The notes under the pieces: generated by a model
Seen by the model: the letters and a program-made list of their open reading frames with translations, nothing else
Told to the model about the DNA's origin: nothing
Database searches by the model: none
Shown here: piece by piece, positions 15,869 to 24,706 of the stretch
Layout of the letters: every line of letters starts with the position of its first letter
Numbering within the stretch: the stretch's first letter is position 1
NCBI GenBank assembly: GCA_002005325.1
Contig: CP017315.1
Span: forward strand, 186,001 to 250,000
Source: Candidatus Tokpelaia hoelldoblerii
GTDB taxonomy: Bacteria > Pseudomonadota > Alphaproteobacteria > Rhizobiales > Rhizobiaceae
Reading direction: 5' to 3'
Length of the DNA stretch: 64,000 nucleotides
Program-made: the position numbers and the translations under genes

Positions 15869-16371
15869 TATTTCTGTCCAGAGTTATAGGATGCTTTCAA
15901 AGCCGCCTGCAGGGAGGCCGGATCATAGGTTCCGTCTGCTTCCTGTTCATCATAGGCCTGCTGTAACAGTTGCGCCATTTCCCCGACAGCGTCAAGGTGC
16001 ATTTCCAGCAAGACACGGTTACGGTCAAGGCGAACCTGCAATGTGGCAAGATGTTGCTCAACCTCGACGCGTTCCATCTCGTTGAGTTCTGTCGCATATT
16101 CGGTCATTGTCTGGTTCAGCACCCGTATGCCACGCGCCTTGCGGGCATTGATCTCACTGTAATCGGGGTTTCTGTATTGCTCCAGCAGGCCCGATTCATG
16201 GTCGACAACCTCAATGAGACCGCGAATGGCAGCAGTCAGCTTCTGCATGGAAAGACGGCCTTGCGTTGCGGGCAAGGCGGTTTCTGCTTGTGAAACAGCT
16301 GTCGGCTCTTTCTCACGTTTCCGCAATGTTTCTTCCCTGGCCTTTTCAAACTGTTGTGTTGTCATGGTCAC
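15868..16371 (-). CDS. FlgN-like flagellar export chaperone (putative)
   Basis: A 167-aa, almost fully helical, charged protein with a central coiled coil: LIEVVDHESGLLEQYRN, then ATELNEMERVEVEQHLATL and a run of heptad-like residues. FlgN proteins hold hook-filament junction subunits FlgK and FlgL before export; flgK and flgL are at 54-57 kb here. The assignment rests on helical profile, the E-x-x-L-L pattern and position behind flgJ. GTG 16371 follows AGAGGTG; ATG 16365 is an alternative. Confidence 0.55.
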   Translation of the reverse strand: MTMTTQQFEKAREETLRKREKEPTAVSQAETALPATQGRLSMQKLTAAIRGLIEVVDHESGLLEQYRNPDYSEINARKARGIRVLNQTMTEYATELNEMERVEVEQHLATLQVRLDRNRVLLEMHLDAVGEMAQLLQQAYDEQEADGTYDPASLQAALKASYNSGQK

Positions 16372-16385
16372 GTTCTATTCACCTC

Positions 16386-16949
16386 TCATGTTGATTTTGC
16401 AAAATAGGTGCGTAAAACTTGTGTCTGTCCGGCTTTTATCATGGCGTCCGCCATTCTGTGCGGGTTCTGCTGCGCGGGCGCCTTGTCGGCAAGGCCGCCG
16501 GCATTGTTCCGCATTTCCTGCTGTGCGGCGAGCACGCTGGCAATGCCGATACCGCCGCCCTTCGCCACTTCACCGGCAATCATTTCCGCCATCAGGGATT
16601 TCCAGTAATCACTGCCGGCGCCGCTGCCAAATACCGAAGGCGTGTCAGTGGTGAACATTTCCTCAACAAATTTTTGCAGCATAAAGGCTTCAAACTTCTG
16701 ATAGGCTTCCGCCGATTTCCGGCTTCCGGTTTCTGTTGCCTGCATATTACCGTCAGACATTGCTGCTGCCTGACGCGGTGTGTTGTTTTCAATTGCCGCC
16801 AGTTGCGCAAAGGAAGCATCCGCCATTTCGGCGGCTGTGGCAGAAGCACTGCGTGTCCGGCTTAATTTTTCCACTGATGCACGATATTGCAGCGGGTCAA
16901 CGGCCTGCGCAACATCAAGAATCAGATCAGAAGGTGGAGTAATCGCCAT
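16386..16949 (-). CDS. flgJ: FlgJ-type rod-binding protein without muramidase domain
   Basis: A 187-aa protein matching only the N-terminal rod-binding (capping) domain of FlgJ: YQKFEAFMLQKFVEEMF (about 85-101), SDYWKSLMAEMIAGEVAKGG and GIGIASVL. FlgJ guides assembly of rod subunits in the periplasm. Enterobacterial FlgJ has a C-terminal peptidoglycan hydrolase; it is absent here, as in other alphaproteobacteria. A separate lytic transglycosylase is encoded in the main island at 51293. The ATG at 16949 is preferred (AGGG upstream, matches domain start) over a 39-residue longer ORF. Confidence 0.85.
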   Translation of the reverse strand: MAITPPSDLILDVAQAVDPLQYRASVEKLSRTRSASATAAEMADASFAQLAAIENNTPRQAAAMSDGNMQATETGSRKSAEAYQKFEAFMLQKFVEEMFTTDTPSVFGSGAGSDYWKSLMAEMIAGEVAKGGGIGIASVLAAQQEMRNNAGGLADKAPAQQNPHRMADAMIKAGQTQVLRTYFAKST

Positions 16950-17043
16950 AAAACACCCTAAACGCGTTAAACCTGAGTCATTGTAGCGTTTGAAACTTGA
17001 GTGAAACTTGCCAAAGCCATAGCCGATGTATTTTCCATGACGT

Positions 17044-17418
17044 TTACAACACAGTCCGGGTGACAAACTCTTCCATCATATCCGCCATTTCCTTATGCTC
17101 TTCCTGCGCGCGTGCCGCGCGTTGTTTTTCCGCGATCATCTCACAGCGCCGGGTCGCCTGCAGCAGGGACTGAATCATCGTATCGACTTTTGCCTGTACT
17201 GCAGCTTGCGCCTGCCGGGTGCGTTCAAGCCGGCGGGCCAGCAGCAGCGGATCGATAAAATCGGTGGTTGCGCCTTTTTGCATCAGCCAGAACAAATAGC
17301 GGGTTTCCTCTTCCAGTGCCGCCAGTTCGCGGCGCGCCTGGGTGAGCTGCAGTTCCTCGCGTTCTTTCAGCAAGGTCTGTGTTTTGAACAGTTGCGCATA
17401 GCGTCGGCTTTGTTTCAC
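17044..17418 (-). CDS. FliJ-like coiled-coil protein
   Basis: A 124-aa coiled-coil protein: KTQTLLKEREELQLTQARRE near the start and LLQATRRCEMIAEKQRAARAQ later, in two antiparallel-type helices. FliJ is the stalk of the flagellar export ATPase that links FliI to FlhA. The family is poorly conserved, so the name rests on length, helical pattern and the 4-nt ATGA overlap with fliR. fliI itself is at 35387 in the other flagellar region. Confidence 0.6.
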   Translation of the reverse strand: MKQSRRYAQLFKTQTLLKEREELQLTQARRELAALEEETRYLFWLMQKGATTDFIDPLLLARRLERTRQAQAAVQAKVDTMIQSLLQATRRCEMIAEKQRAARAQEEHKEMADMMEEFVTRTVL

Positions 17419-18188
17419 GGCATATTTCCCTCAATCCAGCGGTTCATCCCTTCAGAGAAAAGATTGAGGATCTCAGGCGTGAGAAGATATAGCAGCAACA
17501 GCCCGCCGCCAATGACAAACGGCATGGAGATAAAATAGACCGGAATGGTCGGCGTCATCTTGTTGATGAGGCCTGTGGCAAAGTTGATCAAAATTGCATA
17601 GAGCAAAAACGGCGCGGCAAGATGCAAGCCTGTTGTGAAGGTGGCGCTCAACGCATCAACCAGGTCAATCAGCGCGGCCTGTGGCTGCGCAATCAGGCTG
17701 ACCGGCAGCAATTGATAGGAAGAAACAAGCCCGCGCAACAGGACAAGGTGCATATTGCTGGCGAAAAACAACATCAGCGCGCCAATGGTGAGCAGATTGC
17801 CGATACCGGATTCAGGACGCGATTCCATAACGCTGGCGCCGGGCTGGCCGGAATAGCCGATTGTCATGGCGATCAGGTTGCTGATAAACTGGAACGCCCA
17901 GAAAACCGCCTGCATTGTCAGGCCGATTGTCAGGCCGACCAGCGCTTCCGCGGCAATGCCGGCGGCGACTTTGGCAAAGCCGGTATCCGCCGTGATACGG
18001 TAGATATGTGAGCTGACCAGAGGTACGACGGCGAGCGACAACGCAATGGCCAGAAACAGCCGGAACCGCGCAGGGATGCGCGCGCTGGACAGGCCAGGCA
18101 TGACCATAAGACACGTGCCGATGCGTGAAAAGACCAGAATTGCTGTTACAACCCATTGATCAGCCGGAAAAGAGAAAAGCGGCATCAT
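17415..18188 (-). CDS. fliR: Flagellar export gate protein FliR
   Basis: A 257-aa inner-membrane protein with about six hydrophobic helices. Family marks are FSRIGTCLMVMPGLSSARIP (about 19-38), RFRLFLAIALSLAVVP and the central QAVFWAFQFISNLIAMTIGY. FliR forms the export gate with FliP and FliQ. ATG 18188 has GAGGAGAG upstream and starts 10 nt after the flhA stop. fliP and fliQ lie in the distant main island. Confidence 0.95.
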   Translation of the reverse strand: MMPLFSFPADQWVVTAILVFSRIGTCLMVMPGLSSARIPARFRLFLAIALSLAVVPLVSSHIYRITADTGFAKVAAGIAAEALVGLTIGLTMQAVFWAFQFISNLIAMTIGYSGQPGASVMESRPESGIGNLLTIGALMLFFASNMHLVLLRGLVSSYQLLPVSLIAQPQAALIDLVDALSATFTTGLHLAAPFLLYAILINFATGLINKMTPTIPVYFISMPFVIGGGLLLLYLLTPEILNLFSEGMNRWIEGNMP

Positions 18189-18198
18189 TGCGCTCTCC

Positions 18199-20289
18199 TC
18201 AGTTCGCAATCAGGCCCAGTGTGCGCACTTCAACGCCACGGGCGATTTCGGCGTGGGAGAGAACCGACAGGGTGGGAAACATGCGCTCAATAATCATCCT
18301 TACATAAGCGCGCGCCTCGACTGCGGTGATCAGCACAAACTGCTCACCTTTTTCAAGGCGTGGGCGAATGGTTTCCGCCGCCTGTGCGCCGAATTTTTCC
18401 AGCTCGCGCGGATCGATGTCAAACTCGACAATTTCGCCCTTGGCGTCGCGTTTCAGGGCCTGATGAAATGTCAGATCCCAATGGCCGCCAAGACGCAGAA
18501 CGCTCAGCACCCCGTCCGCCGACAGATCGCTGCAAATCTGCTGCGCCATGCGCATGCGCACATGTTCGACAATCTGCTCGGTACGACGCAGATGCGGGGC
18601 GACTTCGGCAACCGCTTCCAGAATCAGGTCAAGGCTGCGGATGGAAACACGTTCGGCCAGCAACAGTTTGAGAATGGCCTGCAACCCGGAAAAAGAAAGA
18701 TGGGCCGGGCAGATATCATCAAGCAGGCGGCGGTATTCCGGCCCCAGCCGGTCAAGCAGAATGCGCATATCCTTGTAGGAAAGCAGCTGCGCCAGATTGT
18801 TGCGAAGAACCTCACCCAGATGGGTGAGCAGGACCGACATATTGTCAACAACCATATAGCCGTCGCGCATCAGTTCCTGGCGGAAGGTTTCCGATGTGGC
18901 GAAGGCGCGCATGCCAAAGGCCGGTTCGCGCACTTCCTCGCCCGGCAGGTTGGGGATGGGTTGGCTCGACGGCATCACCAGCACGTCGCCGATGCGCATT
19001 TCGTAAGAGGCGACCACCGCGCCATGCAGCTTGATGCGGTAGCTTTTCTGTGCGGTTCTGGCGTCATTGGCAACCTCGATTTCGGGGATGACAAAACCGT
19101 AGTCCTGGGCGAATTTACGCCGCATTTTGGCGACACGGTTGGCCAGTTCCGCCTGCTGTGGCAGAAGCCGTGAAGCGAGCTGGCGGCCCAGGGTCAACTC
19201 AATGGGCGGAATATCCAGAGACCCCTTGACGGAATTGCGTTCCTCTTCCTGCACGCGCTGGTCGGCTTCAAGCTGTTCTTGCGCTTCCGCCGCCGCCTCA
19301 CGTGCCTGACGGCGCGGAATGGACCAGCCGACCGCCGCCAGGACAAGCGCAAGGCTTAGAAAAGGAAACGCCGGTAAGCTGGGGGCAAGCCCGAGCACCA
19401 GCAGCAGCATGGATGCGACAAAAAGCGCACGCGGATAACCGCCAAGCTGGCCGAAAACGGCCTTTTCTGTTGAGCCGCGTGTACCGCCCTTGGAAACCAG
19501 AAGACCGGCGGCGAGTGAAACGATCAGCGCCGGAATCTGTGTCACCAGACCGTCGCCGACAGAAAGCCTGGTGAAAACATCTGCCGCTTCGCCAAGCTCC
19601 ATGCCATGGCGGGTGACGCCGATAACAATGCCGCCGAAAATATTCACGGCTGTGATGATCAGACCGGCAATGGCATCACCGCGGACGAACTTTGACGCAC
19701 CGTCCATCGAGCCGAAGAACGAGCTTTCCTCTTCCAGCTCACGGCGGCGTAACTGCGCTTCTTTCTCGTCAATAATTCCGGCGGAAAGGTCGGCGTCAAT
19801 CGCCATCTGCTTGCCGGGAATGGCGTCAAGGGTAAAACGCGCCCCCACTTCGGCGATACGGGTGGCGCCTTTGGTGATAACCAGAAAGTTGACGATAATC
19901 AGAATGGTGAAAACCACCAGGCCGATGACAAAATCGCCGCCCATGACAAATTGTGAAAAACCATGGATAACATGGCCTGCCGCTGTGTAACCTTCACTGC
20001 CATGGGTCAGGATCACCCGCGTTGTCGCGATGTTGAGCGACAGCCGCATCATGGTGGCGATCAGCAGCACGGTGGGAAAGGCCGAGAATTCCAGCGGCCT
20101 TTCGATCCACAGCGATACCATCAGGATCAGCACGGAAAAGGCGATGGAGAAAGAAAGCCCCAGATCCAGCACAAAAGCCGGAACTGGCAGGAAGAGCACT
20201 GTCAGAATCGTGACAATACCGGCGGCAAAGCCAATATCACTGCCGGAAAATCCACTTGTCTTTCCCGTTGACAGTGTATTCTGACTCAC
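18199..20289 (-). CDS. flhA: Flagellar export apparatus protein FlhA
   Basis: A 696-aa export protein. The N-terminal membrane half has about eight helices, with SAFPTVLLIATMMRLSLNIA and the conserved cytoplasmic loop DAIPGKQMAIDADLSAGII (FHIPEP region). The large cytoplasmic half follows the linker EQLEADQRVQEEERN and ends LRTLGLIAN. FlhA is the nonameric docking platform that energises secretion. AAGGAGAACA precedes the ATG. It is first gene of the operon and has a flagellar-type promoter motif at 20381-20410. In rhizobia and Brucella fliQ normally lies just upstream; here it is at 58 kb. Confidence 0.97.
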   Translation of the reverse strand: MSQNTLSTGKTSGFSGSDIGFAAGIVTILTVLFLPVPAFVLDLGLSFSIAFSVLILMVSLWIERPLEFSAFPTVLLIATMMRLSLNIATTRVILTHGSEGYTAAGHVIHGFSQFVMGGDFVIGLVVFTILIIVNFLVITKGATRIAEVGARFTLDAIPGKQMAIDADLSAGIIDEKEAQLRRRELEEESSFFGSMDGASKFVRGDAIAGLIITAVNIFGGIVIGVTRHGMELGEAADVFTRLSVGDGLVTQIPALIVSLAAGLLVSKGGTRGSTEKAVFGQLGGYPRALFVASMLLLVLGLAPSLPAFPFLSLALVLAAVGWSIPRRQAREAAAEAQEQLEADQRVQEEERNSVKGSLDIPPIELTLGRQLASRLLPQQAELANRVAKMRRKFAQDYGFVIPEIEVANDARTAQKSYRIKLHGAVVASYEMRIGDVLVMPSSQPIPNLPGEEVREPAFGMRAFATSETFRQELMRDGYMVVDNMSVLLTHLGEVLRNNLAQLLSYKDMRILLDRLGPEYRRLLDDICPAHLSFSGLQAILKLLLAERVSIRSLDLILEAVAEVAPHLRRTEQIVEHVRMRMAQQICSDLSADGVLSVLRLGGHWDLTFHQALKRDAKGEIVEFDIDPRELEKFGAQAAETIRPRLEKGEQFVLITAVEARAYVRMIIERMFPTLSVLSHAEIARGVEVRTLGLIAN

Positions 20290-20380
20290 ATTGTTCTCCT
20301 TAAATCCCGGAAGGCATGGTTTTTATCTGCGCCGCCGGCTACAGGGCGATTTTCCCCCGGCACCGGTTTTAAAAGGCCGG

Positions 20381-20410
20381 ATAATAGGGAGTAAACCTTG
20401 CGCGAAACTG
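20381..20410 (-). promoter_or_regulatory. Flagellar promoter motif upstream of flhA
   Basis: On the minus strand CAGTTTCGCGCAAGG occupies 20410-20396 and the hexamer TATTAT (20386-20381) begins exactly 10 nt after CAAG. The same 14-mer CAGTTTCGCGCAAG precedes flgE and the DUF1217 gene. Distance to the flhA start is about 106 bp. It is read as an activator site overlapping the -35 region plus a -10 box. Confidence 0.72.
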
Positions 20411-20498
20411 GTGGCAGCGGTTGTGTTTGGTAAGGATTGCAGTTGTGGCGGAGATATTTTATAAACAAAGGCAGTTTCAGCATAGTCAGGAGTTGGGG

Positions 20499-21306
20499 AT
20501 GATGAGCGTTACACTGGAGATTTGTGTTGACAATCCGCAGGGGCTGGCCCGCGCCATAGAGGGCGGCGCTGACCGGGTTGAACTGTGCGCCTCCCTTGAT
20601 CTTGGCGGGTTTACACCCGCGCCAGGGCTTATCGCTCAGGCAGGCCGTGCTGATATGCCGGTTTATGCGATGATCCGCCCGCGCGCCGGCAATTTCTGTT
20701 ATTCAGGCCTTGATGAACAGGCGATGATGGCTGATATTGATGCGGTGCGTGCAGCCGGCCTTGCCGGTATTGTTATCGGCGCGGCACGGGAAAACGGTGC
20801 GCTTGACACGGCCATGCTGCACCGCCTGCTGCGCCATGCGCAAGGACTGAAAGCCACTCTGCACCGTGTGTTTGACTTGACACCTGACCCGATGACAGCT
20901 TTGCAACCTGCTGCGCCATGCGCAAGGCCTGAAAGCCACTCTGCACCGTGTGTTTGACTTGACACCTGACCCGATGACAGCTTTGCAACAGGCGATTGAT
21001 CTTGGTTTTGAGCGGATTTTGACCTCCGGCCAGGCGCTTGCCGCCATGGATGGTGTATTGGTGCTGGAAAAGCTTGTCCGCGCGGCGGGTGATAAAATCA
21101 GTATTATGCCGGGCAGCGGGGTGACGGTGGAAAACGCTCTGGCGATTTTACAGAAAACCGGCGCGCGGGAAATTCATGCCTCTTGCCGCATGGCTGAAGC
21201 GGAAACGGATGCGCGCTGTATTGCGTTCAACTTTTCACCGCCGATCCGGCGTGAAACATCCGCTGCCAGCATCCGCGCCCTGAAACAGAAGCTGGCCGGT
21301 TTTTGA
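20499..21306 (+). pseudogene. cutC: CutC family protein, broken by a tandem duplication
   Basis: A copper-homeostasis CutC-type TIM-barrel gene. The N-terminal part is intact (LEICVDNPQGLARAIEGGADRVELC, continuing with GGFTPAPGLI and YAMIRPRAGNF), and the C-terminal part is intact (ERILTSGQALAAMDG, IMPGSGVTVENA, REIHAS). Between them an 82-bp tandem duplication (20825-20988) shifts the frame, so the reading frame ends at 20957 and the C-terminal half lies in another frame to 21306. Removing one copy restores a 241-codon gene, the usual CutC length. ATG 20499 follows AGGAG. Either the gene is recently inactivated or the repeat is an assembly error. Confidence 0.9.
20825..20988 (+). repeat. 82-bp tandem duplication inside cutC
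   Basis: Copy 1 is 20825-20906 and copy 2 is 20907-20988. They are identical except for one base (A in copy 1, C in copy 2, in the sequence CAAGG[A/C]CTGA). The unit length is not a multiple of three, so it breaks the reading frame. Confidence 0.97.
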
Positions 21307-21310
21307 TTTT

Positions 21311-22021
21311 TCAGACAAACAGATGAATAATCAGTGCGGTTAAAATGGCGTTGAAGCCCATGGCCACACCGGCGAACAGGCCGGCAATCGGGCTGACAGT
21401 GAAGATATGGGCGGTGCCAATGCCGTGTGCGGCAAGGCCGGCGGCAAAGCCTTGTGCCTGAGGATCGCGGATGCGCAACAGCTTCATCAACGGTGTCACG
21501 GCGATAGCGCCGCAGATCCCGGTTAAAATCACAAAAATCGCTGTTAATGCCGCGTCACCATGCAGACTGTCTGCAATAGCCATGGCAACAGCGGTTGTCA
21601 CGGATTTCGGCGCGAGCGCGATGATAATACCGGGCGTAAAGCCAAAAATATAGCCGAGCAGGAGCACAGAAGCAATTGCCGCCACAGAGCCGGCAACAAG
21701 GGCGCAGGTCATGGGCACAAGGTTTTGCCGCACCAGTGGAAATTCCTGATAAAGTGGGATGCCCAGTGCGACAGTCGCCGGGCCTAAAAGGAAAGCGATA
21801 AATTTCGCCCCGGAAAAATAGGTTGCATAATCAACGCCGGTCAACAGCAAAAATCCGCCGACAAGCACAACAGACAGCAAAATCGGATTGCAAAGCGGAT
21901 TACCGGCGAAACGGCGTGAAACCCACAGGGAAAACTGCCAGGCCAGCAATGTGCAGCTCAGCCAGAAAAGCTTTGAATGCAGCAGAAAATACCACAGGTT
22001 GTCCGGGGTGCCCTCAGTCAT
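21311..22021 (-). CDS. lrgB: LrgB family protein
   Basis: A 236-aa membrane protein with about seven helices. Family marks are LGPATVALGIPLYQEFPLVR (about 92-111), LAPKSVTTAVAMAIADSLHG and GFAAGLAAHGIGTAHIF. LrgB/CidB proteins pair with LrgA/CidA and modulate murein hydrolase activity or small-metabolite (for example pyruvate) transport. Its ATG overlaps the lrgA stop by 4 nt, so the pair is translated together. It converges on cutC with 4 bp between. Confidence 0.92.
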   Translation of the reverse strand: MTEGTPDNLWYFLLHSKLFWLSCTLLAWQFSLWVSRRFAGNPLCNPILLSVVLVGGFLLLTGVDYATYFSGAKFIAFLLGPATVALGIPLYQEFPLVRQNLVPMTCALVAGSVAAIASVLLLGYIFGFTPGIIIALAPKSVTTAVAMAIADSLHGDAALTAIFVILTGICGAIAVTPLMKLLRIRDPQAQGFAAGLAAHGIGTAHIFTVSPIAGLFAGVAMGFNAILTALIIHLFV

Positions 22022-22386
22022 GGCCGGCCTCCGCCCAAGCGTTTGACGGCGACAAACACGCCCGCTGTCACGGCCAGCGTGGCAAGGGTGGAAAGGATAA
22101 TGGTGACCACAAGTGCGGCGCCATATCTGGCAATGACATCAAAGTGCTCAATAATACCGACACCGGCGGGCACAAAAAACAGCCCCAGATTGACAAGCAG
22201 AAAATTGGATGTGGTGACAACCTTTTCCTGGGCTGTCTGCAGTTGCGCATGCCATTGTGCCAGTGCCAGCACAAGGGCTGCGAGCACCAGGCCGATAACA
22301 GAGCCGGGCACTGCGCCGCCAGTATACCAGGAAATAATCTCGCCGATCAGCTGGAAGATGAGCAGGAATGTGATGCCGACAAGCAC
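22018..22386 (-). CDS. lrgA: LrgA/CidA family protein
   Basis: A 122-aa holin-like protein with four hydrophobic helices; TFLLIFQLIGEIISW and AVPGSVIGLVLAALVLAL are the family core, with NLGLFFVPAGVGII later. GTG 22386 is chosen because AAGGAGG stands 8 nt upstream and the protein then begins directly with its first membrane helix; a longer ORF starts at GTG 22446 without a clear ribosome binding site. It is the first gene of lrgAB. No LytSR-type regulator is nearby. Confidence 0.85.
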   Translation of the reverse strand: MLVGITFLLIFQLIGEIISWYTGGAVPGSVIGLVLAALVLALAQWHAQLQTAQEKVVTTSNFLLVNLGLFFVPAGVGIIEHFDVIARYGAALVVTIILSTLATLAVTAGVFVAVKRLGGGRP

Positions 22387-22872
22387 GGTGACAACCTCCT
22401 TGAAGCACGCCGGGGTAATATTTGTCCTGTCAGGGACGAGTGACACTAGAAGTATTTCTGATGAAAAACCAGGGTTTTGCGGCTTGATTCACATGATTTT
22501 GACGGTACCATTGCAACAAACCGGCTGATTCCGGCGTTTATCAACAGGGCGCCGGAACCGCAGGCAAACAGTTATTTTGTGTAAAAATACATGAAAATGA
22601 CTGTTTTTTGTAAAAAAAGCTTGGCAAACGCTGCAAAGACCGCTAGTTTCAGCACAGACATGGTTTGGAGGCAAACACTGATTTGCGCGGGATATTTTCC
22701 GTACCATTGTTCCCACACTGTGTTAAGGTTTTCAGAAATTATGCGTTTTGAGCAAGGGACTTGAAGCGTTTTCCCCTATGATCAGCGGATAAAGCGCAGT
22801 TGATCGTGTGGTTATTGTGTCAATCAGCGGGAAGTTTGCCGCGGCAGCGCTTTATCCTAAAAGAGAAAATAT
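22387..22872. other. Long intergenic region between lrgA and the DUF4167 gene
   Basis: About 430-490 bp with no supportable gene. TTGGCA (22621-22626), a 17-bp spacer and TAGTTT (22644-22649) form a weak plus-strand promoter candidate that would give a leader of over 200 nt for the DUF4167 gene. Nothing else was recognised. Confidence 0.4.
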
Positions 22873-23475
22873 ATGAGGCCACAACAAAACAGGCGTATTC
22901 GCGGGCGAAGCAATAATAATCGCCGAGCCCCCAACCCGTTAACCCGTAATTATGAAAGCAATGGTCCGGATGTTAAAATCCGCGGCAACGCACAGCATAT
23001 TGCTGAAAAATACGCTGCCCTTGCGCGTGACGCGCAGGCATCCGGTGACAGGGTTATGGCTGAAAATTATCTGCAGCATGCTGAGCATTATATGCGAATC
23101 ATCCTTGCCGCACAGGCGCAGAGCGGCCATCCGGTTCTGCCTGCGGATACCGGTGATGAAGGGGACGATGGTGAAAGTCCTGACGTTGCCGACACCGGTG
23201 TGATGGATGGCAGTGGCCCGCAACCGGTTATTGAAGGCACTCCTTCGGAAGTTGCCCGTAATGACAGGCTGAATATGGGAATGGAAGGGGAAACGCCGGC
23301 CGATTCCGACAAGGCTGCCGGGCGCCCGCGCCGTGTTATGCGCCGCCGTCTGCCGGACAGGGCAGAGGGTGAAGCTGAAAAGGGGGATGAGGCTGCTGCC
23401 CGGCCCGGGGCGGAAGAACCGGTGCGTCCGCGCCGTGGCCGCCGCCCGAAGGCGGTGGAAGACGCAGCAGAATAA
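22873..23475 (+). CDS. DUF4167 domain protein
   Basis: A 200-aa protein with an N-terminal basic, Arg/Asn-rich segment (RPQQNRRIRGRSNNNRRAPN) and the DUF4167 core: YESNGPDVKIRGNAQHIAEK then YAALARDAQASGDRVMAENY and LQHAEHYMRIIL. A long acidic, disordered middle (TGDEGDDGESPDVADTG) and a basic, Arg/Pro-rich tail (PVRPRRGRRPKAVED) follow. This family is widespread in Hyphomicrobiales and, by its RNA-binding-like basic ends, may touch nucleic acid; the function is unknown. In related genomes it usually follows prfA-prmC, which are not here. Confidence 0.82.
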   Translation: MRPQQNRRIRGRSNNNRRAPNPLTRNYESNGPDVKIRGNAQHIAEKYAALARDAQASGDRVMAENYLQHAEHYMRIILAAQAQSGHPVLPADTGDEGDDGESPDVADTGVMDGSGPQPVIEGTPSEVARNDRLNMGMEGETPADSDKAAGRPRRVMRRRLPDRAEGEAEKGDEAAARPGAEEPVRPRRGRRPKAVEDAAE

Positions 23476-23529
23476 TTTTATTTCTTGTGAATGGGCCGGA
23501 ATTTTTTATAGGTATCGCTGTTTTTGCAA

Positions 23530-23557
23530 ACCCGGCAACACTCTGTTGTTGCCGGGT
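23530..23557 (+). terminator. Hairpin after the DUF4167 gene, probable terminator
   Basis: ACCCGGCAACA (23530-23540) and TGTTGCCGGGT (23547-23557) form a perfect 11-bp stem with a 6-nt loop. The downstream sequence is T-rich but interrupted (CGCTGTTGTTTCTC). Confidence 0.7.
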
Positions 23558-23667
23558 CGCTGTTGTTTCTCTTTGTTTTCCTGTACAGATACTATCCACT
23601 TTTCCCGAAAATGCCCTAGCTTAAAGTTAAGAATTGGTTAAAGCGCCTTTTCGGGGCACAGGGTTTT

Positions 23668-24138
23668 ATGATGAGTGTAGTGCATTTTGTGAAAAATACC
23701 GGCAAGAAGCCGGCGACAGGGGACAGGCCGACAGAAGAGGATTTGCGGCATGCGCTGGACTTCTATATGCTGGAAACCGGTGAAGTGCATCTTTCACTTG
23801 AAGGTGACACGGTCTTTTTGAGCGGACGGGTTGCCAGCCATGAAATTCTTGAAAAAACGGTGATTGCTGTGGGCAATTTTTTCGGCATTGCCGTTGTTGA
23901 TGTGACAACCTTGACAATTGCCGGGGAAGATGAGGCCGCAGGTCATGCTGCTAACGGGCACTGGGCTTATTATGTCGTGAAACACGGGGATACATTGCAG
24001 ACAATTGCTGAAAAAATTTATGGCGAATATCCGGAAAAATGGCAGCAACGGATTTTTGAGGCCAATTATCCCATCCTGTCTGCACCGGAACATATCTATC
24101 TCGGGCAGGTTCTGCGCCTGCCTGATGCCTGTAGCTGA
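23668..24138 (+). CDS. LysM domain protein with BON-like N-terminus
   Basis: A 156-aa protein. Residues about 35-90 (VHLSLEGDTVFLSGRVASHE, then KTVIAVGNFFGIAVVDV) resemble a BON domain. Residues about 104-155 are a LysM module (YYVVKHGDTLQTIAEKIYG and PEHIYLGQVLRLP), which binds peptidoglycan. The layout equals the YgaU/KbpB-type BON-LysM family, whose E. coli member is potassium-responsive. No signal peptide is seen, as in that family. It converges on the next gene. Confidence 0.75.
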   Translation: MMSVVHFVKNTGKKPATGDRPTEEDLRHALDFYMLETGEVHLSLEGDTVFLSGRVASHEILEKTVIAVGNFFGIAVVDVTTLTIAGEDEAAGHAANGHWAYYVVKHGDTLQTIAEKIYGEYPEKWQQRIFEANYPILSAPEHIYLGQVLRLPDACS

Positions 24139-24162
24139 ACGGAAAACTGCTGCCGAGGCGTA

Positions 24163-24570
24163 TTATTGCATCTCTTGCGGCCTGTTCACCTCGACGGGCA
24201 TACGCAGTTGTGCAACAGGCGTTTGCGCCTGATAATCATAAACCAGCAATTCGCTGCTGCCGTCAGGCAATTGCACCAGCAGGGAAACAAACTTGCCGGA
24301 AAGGCTGTGCGAAAGGATACGCGCGCCGGCCGGCAGGGGCAGGGTTGCCTCAATTCCGCCGGAGGCAGGCAGCGGTGTGGTAATTGCGGCAGACTCTGCC
24401 GCGGCTTTACTGGAGCGGGTGGTTTTGTAAATCAGCGCTGCCATGACGGCGGCAATCAGTGCAATGGTAATGATGAGGGCAATCATCATCAGCCGCATCA
24501 TTTTGCGCCGGATCCGCTCGATCGCTGCGCGGTCTGCATCAGAATAATTCTGCTTCTGGTCTTCCGGCAT
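24163..24570 (-). CDS. Small membrane-anchored protein of unknown function
   Basis: A 135-aa protein with a charged cytoplasmic N-terminus (SDADRAAIERIRRKMMRL), one transmembrane helix (about residues 28-50, LMMIALIITIALIAAVMAAL) and a periplasmic part with SLLVQLPDGSSELLVYDYQ. Proteins of this layout sit divergently beside rluD in rhizobia; the function is unknown. ATG 24570 is preferred because GGAG lies upstream; a start four codons earlier is possible. Confidence 0.65.
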   Translation of the reverse strand: MPEDQKQNYSDADRAAIERIRRKMMRLMMIALIITIALIAAVMAALIYKTTRSSKAAAESAAITTPLPASGGIEATLPLPAGARILSHSLSGKFVSLLVQLPDGSSELLVYDYQAQTPVAQLRMPVEVNRPQEMQ

Positions 24571-24706
24571 AAAATGCTCCATCTTGCCGCTGAAATTTAT
24601 CTCTCTTTAGCCGAATTTGCCTGTCAAAGCATTAAATAATTGCAGTTTTTGTAATTTTTCGGCATATCTGGTGAAGAAACAACCCCTTTTTGAAGACAGA
24701 CTTGCC

